Below are positions 53,881-62,323 of a stretch of 64,000 nucleotides of DNA, in pieces; within the stretch, counting starts at the first letter, position 1; every line of letters starts with the position of its first letter. The DNA comes from Selenomonadales bacterium (GTDB taxonomy: Bacteria > Bacillota > Negativicutes > Sporomusales > UBA7701): NCBI GenBank assembly GCA_029976065.1, contig JARKNV010000047.1:142573-206572 (forward strand), written 5' to 3'. A program made the position numbers and the translations under genes. The notes under the pieces were generated by a model. It made no database searches, was not told where the DNA came from, and worked only from the letters and a program-made list of their open reading frames with translations.

Positions 53881-54001
53881 CAACTGCCGCTCTATTTTAT
53901 CTGCTTTGCTTTATCCCCCCGTCGCTCAGCTCATCATCACTTCCTGCCACATCAGAAAGCCCAAAGAAACCGGCGTCGCCAAACCGGCGCGAGCCGCACG
54001 C

Positions 54002-54208
54002 TCAGCCCTCGTTCTTCTTCGCCTGCGCCAGCTCGGCCAGGCCGGCCGCCATCCCCCGCGCCAGTTCGGCATTGTCGCCGTCCGTCCGGGCGAGGGCGGC
54101 CGCCAAATCCAGCAGCATCGCCCGGTCGAAACCGGCCGCCAGCTCCCCGTACCGCCACCGCACGTAATCGTAACCCCGCGCGAAATCGTTAGGATAATTC
54201 GTCGCCAT
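54002..54208 (-). CDS. RYGEL-type small protein, cassette copy B
   Basis: A 68-residue protein (MATNYPNDFARGYDYVRWRYGELAAGF, then ALARTDGDNAELARGMAAGLAELAQAKKNEG). Its last 45 residues are nearly identical to copy C, as is the DNA beyond its stop (through about 53870). ATG 54208 follows GAGGGTG. It is divergent from XRE copy B and followed by the recombinase remnant. The strong protein conservation with few changes suggests selection or recent copying. Function unknown. Confidence 0.65.
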   Translation of the reverse strand: MATNYPNDFARGYDYVRWRYGELAAGFDRAMLLDLAAALARTDGDNAELARGMAAGLAELAQAKKNEG

Positions 54209-54374
54209 CCGTCACCCTCGATGCGAAAATCCCCGGAATTGAGTAATAACTTAATTGCTCATACTAATTATACGGTTATTACCGAAATAAATCAAGGCAT
54301 TATCATGCTATAGCCTGATAAATTGTCCTTTTGCAGCGTATGACGCAGGGTATAATTTAGTTATAGGTTAACGC

Positions 54375-54698
54375 TTGGAGTTGATTACCCTGTTCGATGT
54401 CGGCGGTCGGATTCGCAAACTGCGTAAGGAACGCGGCATAAGCGCCAAGGAAGTGGCTATTTCCCTGGGAGTATCGGCCAGCTTCATTTCCGGAATCGAG
54501 AATAATACCGATAAATGCTCACTGGAAAACCTGGAGCGCATTTGTCGGGTCCTGGGCGTCACCCTTGCCGGGTTCTTCGCCGAACCCTCCGAGGACCTTG
54601 CCCCCGAACTCATGCGCTTGCTGGAAACCGCGAAAAAACTGTCCCCCGAGCAACGGGAGGCGGTTCGCAAAATGCTGGAAACCATGAATAAAGACTGA
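54375..54698 (+). CDS. XRE family repressor, cassette copy B
   Basis: A 107-residue regulator with a helix-turn-helix in IRKLRKERGISAKEVAISLGVSASFISGIEN. The C-terminal segment LLETAKKLSPEQREAVRKML is shared almost exactly with copy C, at protein and DNA level. The TTG at 54375 or 54381 is the start; no ATG is available. A small dyad (CGGTTATTACCG near 54283) in the divergent region may be its operator. Confidence 0.85.
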   Translation: MELITLFDVGGRIRKLRKERGISAKEVAISLGVSASFISGIENNTDKCSLENLERICRVLGVTLAGFFAEPSEDLAPELMRLLETAKKLSPEQREAVRKMLETMNKD

Positions 54699-54702
54699 CG
54701 CA

Positions 54703-54726
54703 AAGGCCCGCCACCAGGCGGGCCTT
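54703..54726 (+). terminator. Terminator after XRE copy B
   Basis: Perfect arms AAGGCCCGCC (54703-54712) and GGCGGGCCTT (54717-54726), loop ACCA, followed by GGTTTTTG. The same stem occurs after copy C. Confidence 0.88.
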
Positions 54727-55081
54727 GGTTTTTGTTTTATAGCGCGGCGTCCTTGACTGTGCCGCCCCGTGCGAGCGCACCGTCAGACCGGAGCGAAGTG
54801 GAGGAGTCCGCAGGACTTGCGCCGCAGGGCATAATCCGTCATTGGTGCCACGCTGTTACGTGGCCCTTGCGGGGCCCTTACCACCTCTAATTGCAATAGT
54901 TTTAATTAATCATCCCGGAGCCGTTGATTCAGGAACTAGCACGCCCTTATTAATGTTTGTATTTTAGAACATGAATTCTAATTTTCGAACACTCAGTACT
55001 AAAACATCAGTATTTTTGTGCTATACTTATAATAAAATTCAATCATCGGCCTGTTGAATAGTGATTGGAGAGTGGGATTGC
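54727..55081. other. Intergenic stretch with diverged cassette repeat and operator
   Basis: From 54742 to about 54795 lies a diverged copy of the cassette repeat, then GC-rich sequence with small dyads to about 54885, then AT-rich sequence. ATTCTAATTTTCGAAC at 54975-54990 is a probable binding site of the downstream activator, since a near copy precedes its target promoter. Confidence 0.5.
54975..54990. promoter_or_regulatory. Activator box upstream of its own gene
   Basis: ATTCTAATTTTCGAAC matches GTTCGTATTTTCGAAC at 57066-57081 in 13 of 16 positions. It lies about 92 bp upstream of the activator start. Confidence 0.5.
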
Positions 55082-57001
55082 ATGAAAATTGCGGTGGGTG
55101 GTTCAGAATTCTTCCAACGCTATATTCGAGAAATTAGAGAAACACGGCTTTTTGAGTCCGTAGAAATTATCGGATTATTTATTGACTATAATAACATCGA
55201 TTGCCCCAAGGTAGCAAAGCATTTGGAAAAGGTTAATGCCCAGGTTGTGGTCCTAGGGCCTACACATTATCAACAATTAAAGCCATACCTAAATATCCCC
55301 TGCTATGTCATACGGCCTAGTATTGTTGATTTTCTGTCGCTCAATAAGCAAATCAAAAACCATACAAAAACCTGTACTGTCTTACCATATCCAGATGATA
55401 TTGACTTTAGCGCATTGGAAAGCGGTCTCAATATTAAAGTCAATAAAGCCTGGTATCACGATGTTAACGACATCGAAAACACTGTTAAATTACTTAAAGA
55501 GCGCGGTTTTTATACGGTTATCGGCAATAACAGGGTATGTTCCGTGGCGCATAATTATGGCATGCAAAGCCTCTACTATTACAGAAGGGATGGTATGATT
55601 GAAGCAATAAGAAATGCCATCCAGATGGCTGAAAACAGTCAGCGCGAAGAGCAATATATCAACGAAGTCAAGTCCATTTTATCCGGTACTATAAATGGTA
55701 TTATATCTACCTCTTATGATGGGACGATCAGCTATGCCAATAAGTCAGCTTTGAGCATACTGAAGACGGTGCAAGATAAACTATACGGCCGCAGTATCAA
55801 CGATCTGCTTCCCCGCGATATTGTCGACAGAGTACTCACAGATGGACGGCAAGAAAACAATATTGCTCTATGGTTTAACAACGTAAACATTATGGGGAAC
55901 TTAATTCCGCTTAAAATCGGCGATGTCATTCGAGGCGTCTGTCTGAACTTTGAGAACACCTCAAAGATTTTAGAGTTCGAAGCCATAATTCGGCAAGAAA
56001 TCAAGCGTAAAAGCTTTGCTACTCGATACTCCTTTGAAGATATTATTGGCACAAGCGGCGCAATCAGAGAAACCGTGGACCGTGCGAAACGATTTGCTCA
56101 AACTGATTCGACCATTCTGATTACTGCCGAAACCGGCACGGGAAAGGAAGTCTTTGCGCAAAGTATCCATAACTTAAGCCGACGCAGACAATATCCGTTT
56201 GTCGCAATAAACTGCAGCTCTATTCCGGATACATTAATTGAAAGTGAGTTATTTGGATACGAAACTGGCTCATTTACTGGCGCGATCAGTAAAGGTAAAC
56301 AGGGCCTTATCGAGCTTGCGCACCGTGGCACAATATTTTTGGATGATATCGATTCGATTTCACCTAATTTTCAGTCGAAAATCCTGAGAGTGATTCAGGA
56401 GCGGGAGATTATTAAGATCGGCGGGGACAAAACCATTCCGATTGACATCCGCTTTATCGTCGCTACCAATCGCAACTTGAAAGCGATGGTTGAGGCGGGT
56501 TTGTTCCGCAATGATTTGTATTATCGTCTAAATGTTCTCCGATTATCGATTCCACCATTAAAACAAAGGCAGGAAGATCTTCCGGAGCTTTATAAATTCT
56601 ACTTGAGTCAATTTGACCAAACGCTTTATATGGATATCGAAAAATCCTTTCACGACATCTTTAAACCGGCGTTTGAATATCATTATCCAGGGAACATCAG
56701 AGAACTCATAAGCATTACCGAGCGTTTTGTAACGTTGGCGGATCGGTCGCGGCTTGGCGATTTTCCTTATCTGCAGCAACTGCTGATTGAGTGTCTTGAT
56801 AATCCGAAAAGTACTGCTGGGTGCGAGCAAATAGGCGTAATTGTTGGTGATGATTATGGCAAAGACATTAAAACTGCTGAAAGGGAAGTCCTGCGGTACT
56901 ATTTGTCCAAACATGGCGGGAACATGGTCGAGTTGGCAAAGTCACTGGGAATCGGCCGCACCACCTTGTACAGCAAGCTCAAAGACCTTTCTCTGAAATG
57001 A
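55082..57001 (+). CDS. PrpR-type sigma-54-dependent activator with LDDI Walker B
   Basis: A 639-residue activator. An N-terminal PrpR_N-like sensor spans about 1-190, a PAS domain about 205-300, the AAA+ domain about 325-560, and a Fis-type helix-turn-helix closes the protein (NMVELAKSLGIGRTTLYSKLKDL). Walker A is AETGTGKE and the sigma-54 loop GSFTGA. The Walker B reads TIFLDDID, with Asp where activators normally have the catalytic Glu. ATG 55082 has GGAGAGTGGG upstream. A matching operator and -24/-12 promoter precede the next gene. Confidence 0.9.
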   Translation: MKIAVGGSEFFQRYIREIRETRLFESVEIIGLFIDYNNIDCPKVAKHLEKVNAQVVVLGPTHYQQLKPYLNIPCYVIRPSIVDFLSLNKQIKNHTKTCTVLPYPDDIDFSALESGLNIKVNKAWYHDVNDIENTVKLLKERGFYTVIGNNRVCSVAHNYGMQSLYYYRRDGMIEAIRNAIQMAENSQREEQYINEVKSILSGTINGIISTSYDGTISYANKSALSILKTVQDKLYGRSINDLLPRDIVDRVLTDGRQENNIALWFNNVNIMGNLIPLKIGDVIRGVCLNFENTSKILEFEAIIRQEIKRKSFATRYSFEDIIGTSGAIRETVDRAKRFAQTDSTILITAETGTGKEVFAQSIHNLSRRRQYPFVAINCSSIPDTLIESELFGYETGSFTGAISKGKQGLIELAHRGTIFLDDIDSISPNFQSKILRVIQEREIIKIGGDKTIPIDIRFIVATNRNLKAMVEAGLFRNDLYYRLNVLRLSIPPLKQRQEDLPELYKFYLSQFDQTLYMDIEKSFHDIFKPAFEYHYPGNIRELISITERFVTLADRSRLGDFPYLQQLLIECLDNPKSTAGCEQIGVIVGDDYGKDIKTAEREVLRYYLSKHGGNMVELAKSLGIGRTTLYSKLKDLSLK

Positions 57002-57065
57002 CAGAAAACCGTCGACTCTCGTCGGCGGTTTTCTGTTTTATTGCCATTTACACGATTAAGCATAC

Positions 57066-57100
57066 GTTCGTATTTTCGAACAAATTCCTATATCTCGAAC
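57066..57100. promoter_or_regulatory. Paired activator boxes upstream of opine-type dehydrogenase
   Basis: GTTCGTATTTTCGAAC (57066-57081) is a dyad with arms GTTCG/CGAAC. A related TTCCTATATCTCGAAC follows at 57085-57100. They lie about 60-90 bp upstream of the -24 element. Confidence 0.6.
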
Positions 57101-57152
57101 AAAACCAATGGGCGACCAAAGACTCAGCCGCGAGAATCGGGGCTTTTTTCAT

Positions 57153-57168
57153 TGGCACAAGTTTTGCT
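57153..57168 (+). promoter_or_regulatory. Sigma-54 promoter for opine-type dehydrogenase
   Basis: TGGCACA-AGTT-TTGCT with GG (57154-57155) and GC (57166-57167) exactly 10 nt apart, 49 bp before the dehydrogenase ATG. Confidence 0.88.
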
Positions 57169-57216
57169 ACATCCAAGGCTAACTGCTGCAATTGCAGAAA
57201 TAAAGGGGGCCTTGTT

Positions 57217-58335
57217 ATGAAAACACGGAAGATTACAATTATCGGAGGGGGTAACGGCGGTTTTGCGGCGGCATCCGATCTAACCATCCGCGGGCATGAA
57301 ATTACTTTGTACGAACTCCCGGATTTCCGAAACGGACTGGCTGGAGTCATTGAAAAAGGGGGTATAGAGCTAGAGGCTTTCCCCAGCAACGGCCTTAAGG
57401 GTGGATTTGCTAAGATTCACAGAATCACCTTTGACATTGAAGAGGCGCTGAAAGCATCTGATATCGTTTTTGTAATCGTTCCTTCCAATGCCCTTGAGAC
57501 GATCGCCAAACTCTGCGCACCGCATATCCGCGAAAATCAGATAATCACGCTTTGCCCGGCTAACTTCGGGGGAAGCATAATGTTCAGAAAAGTACTTAAG
57601 CAGAATGGCTGTGCTAAGCATGTATGGATCGCTGAGGCTAGCTGTATGATGTATGCATGCCGCAAAAAAGATGCCTCGTCCGTTTGGGTTAGAGGTTATA
57701 AGCACAATCTCGGCGTTGCCTTCTTTCCTAGCGAAAACAGCGATGAAGCCTTTAGTCAATTACAGGAAATATATCCTATATTCACAAAATATGATAACAT
57801 TCTCACTACCGGCCTCTCCAACCCTAATACCCTGATGCATACGACTCTGATGATGGCTAATCTCAGCAATATTGATAACCAGGAGGATCGGTTATTTTAC
57901 CGTGAATGCTTTACACCGGCCGTCCAGAGTATTCAAGATGCATTGGAAGCTGAACGGATACAATTTAACCGTATCCCGGGATTCAAGCTGACAACATTAT
58001 GGGAAATGGTTGCAAAGTGGTATGGCTACCAGGGGGCCAAGGGCTCATCGTTACGAGATTTGAATACAAGCGCGCCTATCTTCGCCTACAGTAAGATGCC
58101 TACGTCACTGAACCATCGCTATCTCACCGAGGACGTTCCCTACGGGCTAATTCCTATCGAAGAGCTTATGGAACAGTTTGCATTGCCACACAAGATTACC
58201 TCTGCGCTTATCCACATATGTTGCGCAATGTGCGGAACCGATTTTTACAAAGAAGCACGAAGATTGGATGACTTAGGTCTTAAAGGATTGAATGCCAAGC
58301 AGATGATGAGCTACGTTGCTTGCGGCAGTTATTAA
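57217..58335 (+). CDS. NAD(P)-dependent octopine/nopaline dehydrogenase family protein
   Basis: A 372-residue oxidoreductase. The N-terminal Rossmann fold begins KITIIGGGNGGFAAASDLTIRGHEITLYEL. The C-terminal helical octopine-dehydrogenase domain has NPNTLMHTTLMMANLSNID, with the family's catalytic His environment, and YLTEDVPYGLIPIEELMEQF. These enzymes interconvert an opine with an amino acid plus a keto acid, or act on related amino acids. The frame begins at 56998, but ATG 57217 follows AAAGGGGG and a -24/-12 promoter. It lies with an activator upstream and a transporter downstream. Confidence 0.9.
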   Translation: MKTRKITIIGGGNGGFAAASDLTIRGHEITLYELPDFRNGLAGVIEKGGIELEAFPSNGLKGGFAKIHRITFDIEEALKASDIVFVIVPSNALETIAKLCAPHIRENQIITLCPANFGGSIMFRKVLKQNGCAKHVWIAEASCMMYACRKKDASSVWVRGYKHNLGVAFFPSENSDEAFSQLQEIYPIFTKYDNILTTGLSNPNTLMHTTLMMANLSNIDNQEDRLFYRECFTPAVQSIQDALEAERIQFNRIPGFKLTTLWEMVAKWYGYQGAKGSSLRDLNTSAPIFAYSKMPTSLNHRYLTEDVPYGLIPIEELMEQFALPHKITSALIHICCAMCGTDFYKEARRLDDLGLKGLNAKQMMSYVACGSY

Positions 58336-58481
58336 GCGAATTTTATAGCGCAAGCGAGGTCGTGAGCGGCAGCTTTGACAGTTTAATTCTTCCAGGAACG
58401 TTAGTCCAGAAAGACTTAAAGCGCTGCTTCTGCTGGCTACGGTAGCATAATAATCAGAAAAAGGAAGGGCTGGTTGACCGA

Positions 58482-59795
58482 ATGGAAGTATGGCCGAATT
58501 TTAATATATGGTGGGGCCTCCTGGGATTGCTGCCATTCATAGCGTATATAGTCATCATGTATCGGGGTATGGATATGGTTCCTGGTACCCTTATATGTGT
58601 AATATTGGGGGGCCTTATAACTCACCAAGGTTTGAATGGGATTGGCACGGAGATAGTGAAAACTCTTGGGTCGCCACTTGCGGTCGTCGGCCTAATCATC
58701 ATGATAGGAAGAGGACTTGGTCAGGTGCTGACGGAAACCAAAGTGGCGCACACTATCGTACATGGGATCATGTATTCTGTCGGAGTTAATACAAAGAAGA
58801 GAGCCATGCTTGGTATTATGGTGGCCACAATGTTTATAACCGCGCTGTTGGGAACAATGGCAGGCGGCGTAGCAATTATCGCGCCGATTGTAGTTCCCAT
58901 AGCAGCTGCAGTAGGTCTGACGCCTGCCGTAGTGGGTGTTCTTTTCCAAGGGGTCGGTGAAGAGGCTTTGACACTGGGACCATTTACCCCCCCGGTCGTG
59001 ATGCTCATGACGCTTACTGGACTTGCCTATGGCACAATGGTTCTATACGCTGCCATTCCTATCGCACTGGTTACCGCAGTAGTGACATGGTTTATGGCAC
59101 AAAAGATCCAGCGTCAGACGGAAGGAATTATTAAATACTCGGAAGAGAGCATACAGGCTGCTACATATACCCCTAACGATACTCAACGACGTACGACGGC
59201 CATCTTCCTCGTAACTTTCTTTATCCTTGTCACCTACGGGATATATATCAAAGCGGGAACTTCTTTCATAATAGCAGTTATGATCCTCCTTGCCATGCTA
59301 GTCGGCCTGCTCAGTAGACTATCAATTGATCAGACCTTCAGGTTCTTTATAAAAGGGATGGAAGGAAATCTTTGGATGTTCGTAGGGATTCTTTTGTTAG
59401 GCCCGCTGATTAATTTTGTTGAAAAGGCCGGCGGATTTTACGCTATAACCAGCCTAATGCAACCTTACTTATTGCTTGGCGGTAAGGTAGTAACCATTAT
59501 CTTCGGGGGCTTATTCGGCGCTTTTGGCATATCAGGATCGGTAGTAGCCGAACTAATGACACTACACATGTTATTCAAAGACATATTGGCGCAACAAGGG
59601 GTATCGATGGTAGTTTGGGCCGTTGCCCTCATTATAGCTACCAGGGTGACCAATTTTATCTACCCCGGAGGTAACATGTTCGCTATGATGGGCTTTGCGG
59701 AGCTAAAAGAGATTAAATGGATGCTGAAAAACGGTGCGATGGTTGCAATGGCTCAAGTGGTTTTACTTATTACCTACGCTGTTCTGTTTGCGTAA
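58482..59795 (+). CDS. NhaC-like ion transporter superfamily permease
   Basis: A 437-residue permease with about 11-12 predicted membrane helices. Notable segments are MFITALLGTMAGGVAIIAPIVVPIA near 120, GVGEEALTLGPFTPPVVMLM near 160, and a matching GAFGISGSVVAELMTLHML half near 345, an inverted-repeat arrangement seen in the ion transporter superfamily. The exact family is uncertain (NhaC, DcuC or GntP-like). It is 146 bp after the dehydrogenase on the same strand and likely carries its substrate or product. Confidence 0.75.
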   Translation: MEVWPNFNIWWGLLGLLPFIAYIVIMYRGMDMVPGTLICVILGGLITHQGLNGIGTEIVKTLGSPLAVVGLIIMIGRGLGQVLTETKVAHTIVHGIMYSVGVNTKKRAMLGIMVATMFITALLGTMAGGVAIIAPIVVPIAAAVGLTPAVVGVLFQGVGEEALTLGPFTPPVVMLMTLTGLAYGTMVLYAAIPIALVTAVVTWFMAQKIQRQTEGIIKYSEESIQAATYTPNDTQRRTTAIFLVTFFILVTYGIYIKAGTSFIIAVMILLAMLVGLLSRLSIDQTFRFFIKGMEGNLWMFVGILLLGPLINFVEKAGGFYAITSLMQPYLLLGGKVVTIIFGGLFGAFGISGSVVAELMTLHMLFKDILAQQGVSMVVWAVALIIATRVTNFIYPGGNMFAMMGFAELKEIKWMLKNGAMVAMAQVVLLITYAVLFA

Positions 59796-59904
59796 GTAGC
59801 AAATCAATTATTTATTCTTCAACGCATCAGGAGACGCTCTCGCCTGTGGGGTCAATTAAAGAAAACACATCGAGTCGGGGGTAATCTGGAGATAAAATAC
59901 AGTC

Positions 59905-59932
59905 AATGAAGCCTTGCAGTCAAGGCTTCATT
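59905..59932 (+). terminator. Terminator-like hairpin after permease gene
   Basis: Perfect arms AATGAAGCCTTG (59905-59916) and CAAGGCTTCATT (59921-59932), loop CAGT, 110 bp past the permease stop. The following T content is modest. Confidence 0.6.
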
Positions 59933-60061
59933 GCGTTTGTAAGGAATTGTATATGTTCTTGCAAACGTAGGGAGAAAACAGTCAAAGCGGTCTTAAAGTA
60001 CTGAATTTATTCTGGAATGAGTTTGTGTTTCTTTCGAAATAAAACTGTTACCGTCGCGGCG

Positions 60062-60106
60062 ACTTCAACACAAGAGAGGCGGTAACCGCCTCTCTTGTGT
60101 TGAAGT
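60062..60106. repeat. Perfect 22-bp arm palindrome
   Basis: Arms 60062-60083 and 60085-60106 are perfectly complementary around a single A. The core is CAAGAGAGGCGGT. There is no adjacent T-run. It lies between the permease gene and the recombinase remnant; its role is unknown. Confidence 0.75.
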
Positions 60107-60110
60107 TGGA

Positions 60111-60400
60111 TTGCATTTAGGATACTATTCCACCTATTTTATCTATCTTCCTATCCTGCGTTACCGTTCACCAGCCGCTTCCGCCCATCCCGGCTCGCCT
60201 CGCGGAACACCCGGCAGAAATCCGCCATTGCTTGCCTGATTCTTTCCAGCGATACTTCGGGGTCGGTACCTTGTTGTACTTGATGCTCTATTTCCTGGTG
60301 CCGCCTGGCCACGGTACCCCCCAACCCCCAATAAAAAAGCCACCGGCCGGATCGGCGTGGCGGCTGTAGACTTGCATTAGAATTCAACCAACTTACTAAA
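60111..60400 (-). pseudogene. Serine-recombinase C-terminal remnant (isolated)
   Basis: The minus strand reads RRHQEIEHQVQQGTDPEVSL and ERIRQAMADFCRVFREASRD, then RKRLVN, followed after a small deletion and frame change by VTQDRKIDKIGG. This is the C-terminal end of a large serine recombinase. The residues before it (PRRSGRWLFYWGLGG) are unrelated. No catalytic domain is present. Confidence 0.6.
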
Positions 60401-60453
60401 CACTACGCTATTTATAGCATCGGGTAGCAAAACTATCGCTTCCCGCTAGTAAC

Positions 60454-60936
60454 CTAATCGCTGGAAAGTCCTATCAGGCTGGCCTTCCCAATTGTTTTCC
60501 CCGAGGCGTCCTTGGCTTCAATAACGAAATGGTATTTATGCACCCCATTCGGTGGATAGGGTCCTTCCCACGGAGTGGCTTGAATAATACCGTCTTGCCA
60601 TTTTTGTTTCGGGGGTATTCCCTCGGGTAATTCGCTATAGGACGCGGGAATATTGCGAATATCCCAATGAACATAGCCGTTGGCCGGAGGATCGTAATCT
60701 TTACAGGTAATCGCGAATTTTACGGTCCCTGGCGGAGGATTTAGCCATTGAAGCGCAGGTGACTTGTTTTCCTGTTTTGCTTTATATCTAGCCGGCATAG
60801 ATTGACCATCTTTAAATGTCGGGCTTAGCAATGTAAACTTTTCTTGGTTTTTATCCGGGCCTTCTTCGGCGGCCCCGCCAATACCCGGAACTAATACGAC
60901 CATAAGCAGAACCACCAGCGACAAAATCTTACGCAT
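60454..60936 (-). CDS. Secreted YbhB/YbcL (Raf kinase inhibitor-like, PEBP) protein
   Basis: A 160-residue protein with a signal peptide (MRKILSLVVLLMVVLVPGIGGAAEEG) and a PEBP fold. Conserved elements are FTLLSPTFKDGQSMPARY, SPALQWLNPPPGTVKFAITCKDYD, GYVHWDIRNIP and PNGVHKYHFVIEAKD, with the anion-site Asp and His in place. ATG 60936 follows GGGGAGG; the longer frame to 61005 adds non-family residues. Physiological ligand unknown. The gene stands alone. Confidence 0.88.
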   Translation of the reverse strand: MRKILSLVVLLMVVLVPGIGGAAEEGPDKNQEKFTLLSPTFKDGQSMPARYKAKQENKSPALQWLNPPPGTVKFAITCKDYDPPANGYVHWDIRNIPASYSELPEGIPPKQKWQDGIIQATPWEGPYPPNGVHKYHFVIEAKDASGKTIGKASLIGLSSD

Positions 60937-61190
60937 TTTAATCCTCCCCATATGAATTACTTCTGTATTCTTGTTTTTTCCTATGCTTTCCTGCCTTATG
61001 TCCATTAAAAATTACCCATGGGGAAAATGTGCTGTCATTGCTGGCGATAAAATCGGCCACTGAATAAACTCCGCTTTTAGATATGTTATATTGCCATTCC
61101 TAACAAGCTAAACCGGAATTAGCGGCGATATTGAGAAGCGTGGGCGCTATCTTGTAGGTTTGGCATAGACTATAAAGCATACACTATAAA

Positions 61191-61229
61191 TTATTCAGGG
61201 TACCTTTCTGCTTGAGGTTCCCTGAATAA
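61191..61229 (-). terminator. Hairpin past recombinase remnant
   Basis: TTATTCAGGG (61191-61200) and CCCTGAATAA (61220-61229) are fully complementary, with further ACC/GGT pairing inside. It lies just after the end of the recombinase remnant read on the minus strand. The rest of 60937-61190 shows no gene. Confidence 0.5.
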
Positions 61230-61236
61230 ACCTAGC

Positions 61237-61480
61237 GGTTCGCTATACTCCACTCAATCTTATCGATCTTCCTATCCTCCGTTACCGTTATCCGCTTTAT
61301 CAGCGCATGCACCAACCTTTTCCACTCTTGTCCCGGCCCGACTCGCGAAACGCCCGGCAAAATCCGCCAACGCCACCCAGATTCCCGCCGGCGATACCCC
61401 TGCACGCCCCCCCTGCTCCAACTGCTCCATTTTCTGCGCTTTGCTTTATTCCCCCGTCGCTCAGCTCATCATCACTTCCT
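61237..61480 (-). pseudogene. Serine-recombinase C-terminal remnant after RYGEL copy C
   Basis: Three minus-strand frame pieces join into one recombinase tail: KMEQLEQGGRAGVSPAGIW and VALADF, then FCRAFRESGRDKSGK, then ALIKRITVTEDRKIDKIEWS to a TAG. The last piece is the typical end of Clostridia large serine recombinases. At least two frameshifts and the missing N-terminus show it is dead. Confidence 0.65.
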
Positions 61481-61536
61481 GCCACATCAGAAAGCCCAAA
61501 GAAACCGGCGTCGCCAAAGCGGTGCGAGCCGCACGC

Positions 61537-61743
61537 TCAGCCCTCGTTCTTCTTCGCCTGCGCCAGCTCGGCCAGGCCGGCCGCCATCCCCCGCGCCAGT
61601 TCGGCATTGTCGCCGTCCGTCCGGGCGAGGGCAGCCGCCAAATCCAGCAGCATCGCCCGGTCGAAACCGGCCATCAGCTCCCCGTACCGCCGCCGCGCGT
61701 AATCGTAACCCCGCGCGTAATCGGACAAATATCGCTCCGCCAT
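61537..61743 (-). CDS. RYGEL-type small protein, cassette copy C
   Basis: A 68-residue protein (MAERYLSDYARGYDYARRRYGELMAGF, then ALARTDGDNAELARGMAAGLAELAQAKKNEG). The C-terminal 45 residues are nearly identical to copy B, 7.5 kb away, while the first ten residues differ. It is followed by the same spacer and a recombinase remnant, and is divergent from XRE copy C. Function unknown. Confidence 0.65.
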   Translation of the reverse strand: MAERYLSDYARGYDYARRRYGELMAGFDRAMLLDLAAALARTDGDNAELARGMAAGLAELAQAKKNEG

Positions 61744-61834
61744 CCGCTCCTATCTCCTCCGCTGTTCCCGTGCCGCCCCGTTCCAAACGCCGGCGGCTTC
61801 CTTTTGGTTCAATTCTCCGGTCGCCTCAACTTGA

Positions 61835-61847
61835 TTCTATTATAGAA
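61835..61847. promoter_or_regulatory. Palindrome between RYGEL-C and XRE-C
   Basis: TTCTAT-T-ATAGAA is a perfect dyad in the divergent promoter region. A second one, TATTC-N7-GAATA, lies just before the XRE-C start. Both are candidate XRE operators. Confidence 0.45.
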
Positions 61848-61966
61848 TAAATACCTCCCGCCATCAAGCTGTTTGATTCTTATTAAGCATCAACGTCATA
61901 CTATATATTGGTTTACCCCATCGCACCCTGTACTATAGAGGTAGCAAATATTCTGTTTTGGAATAG

Positions 61967-62281
61967 GTGATTGTATTGGACGTGGGCGCCCGCATCCGGG
62001 AATTGCGCAAAGCCAGAGGGCTGACTACCCGCCAATTGGCGGAAATGACGAATATATCCCAACCTGTCATCAGCAGGCTGGAAACCAACACGAGATCGGC
62101 CGACGTTTCGTATATAGAAATTATCTGCAACGCGCTGGATATTTCCCTTGCCGACTTCTTTGCCGCCGATCGGTCGGACATGAACCCCGAACTTCAACAA
62201 CTGCTGGAAACCGCGAAAAAATTGACCCCCGAGCAACGGGAGGCAGTTCGCAAAATGCTGGAAACCATGAATAACGGCTGA
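61967..62281 (+). CDS. XRE family repressor, cassette copy C
   Basis: A 104-residue regulator with the helix-turn-helix in IRELRKARGLTTRQLAEMTNISQPVISRLE and the shared tail LLETAKKLTPEQREAVRKML. The GTG at 61967 is preceded by GGAATAG. TTGGTT-N17-TACTAT upstream could be its promoter. It is divergent from RYGEL copy C and closed by a strong terminator identical in stem to that of copy B. Confidence 0.87.
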   Translation: MIVLDVGARIRELRKARGLTTRQLAEMTNISQPVISRLETNTRSADVSYIEIICNALDISLADFFAADRSDMNPELQQLLETAKKLTPEQREAVRKMLETMNNG

Positions 62282-62285
62282 CACC

Positions 62286-62309
62286 AAGGCCCGCCTAATG
62301 GCGGGCCTT
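62286..62309 (+). terminator. Terminator after XRE copy C
   Basis: Perfect arms AAGGCCCGCC (62286-62295) and GGCGGGCCTT (62300-62309), followed by AGTTTTTG. Confidence 0.88.
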
Positions 62310-62323
62310 AGTTTTTGTTCCGT

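Noticed and set aside
53704-54192. Pro/Arg-rich plus frames across the cassette
   Set aside because: They are antisense to the RYGEL and recombinase sequences and occur only because that DNA is GC-rich.
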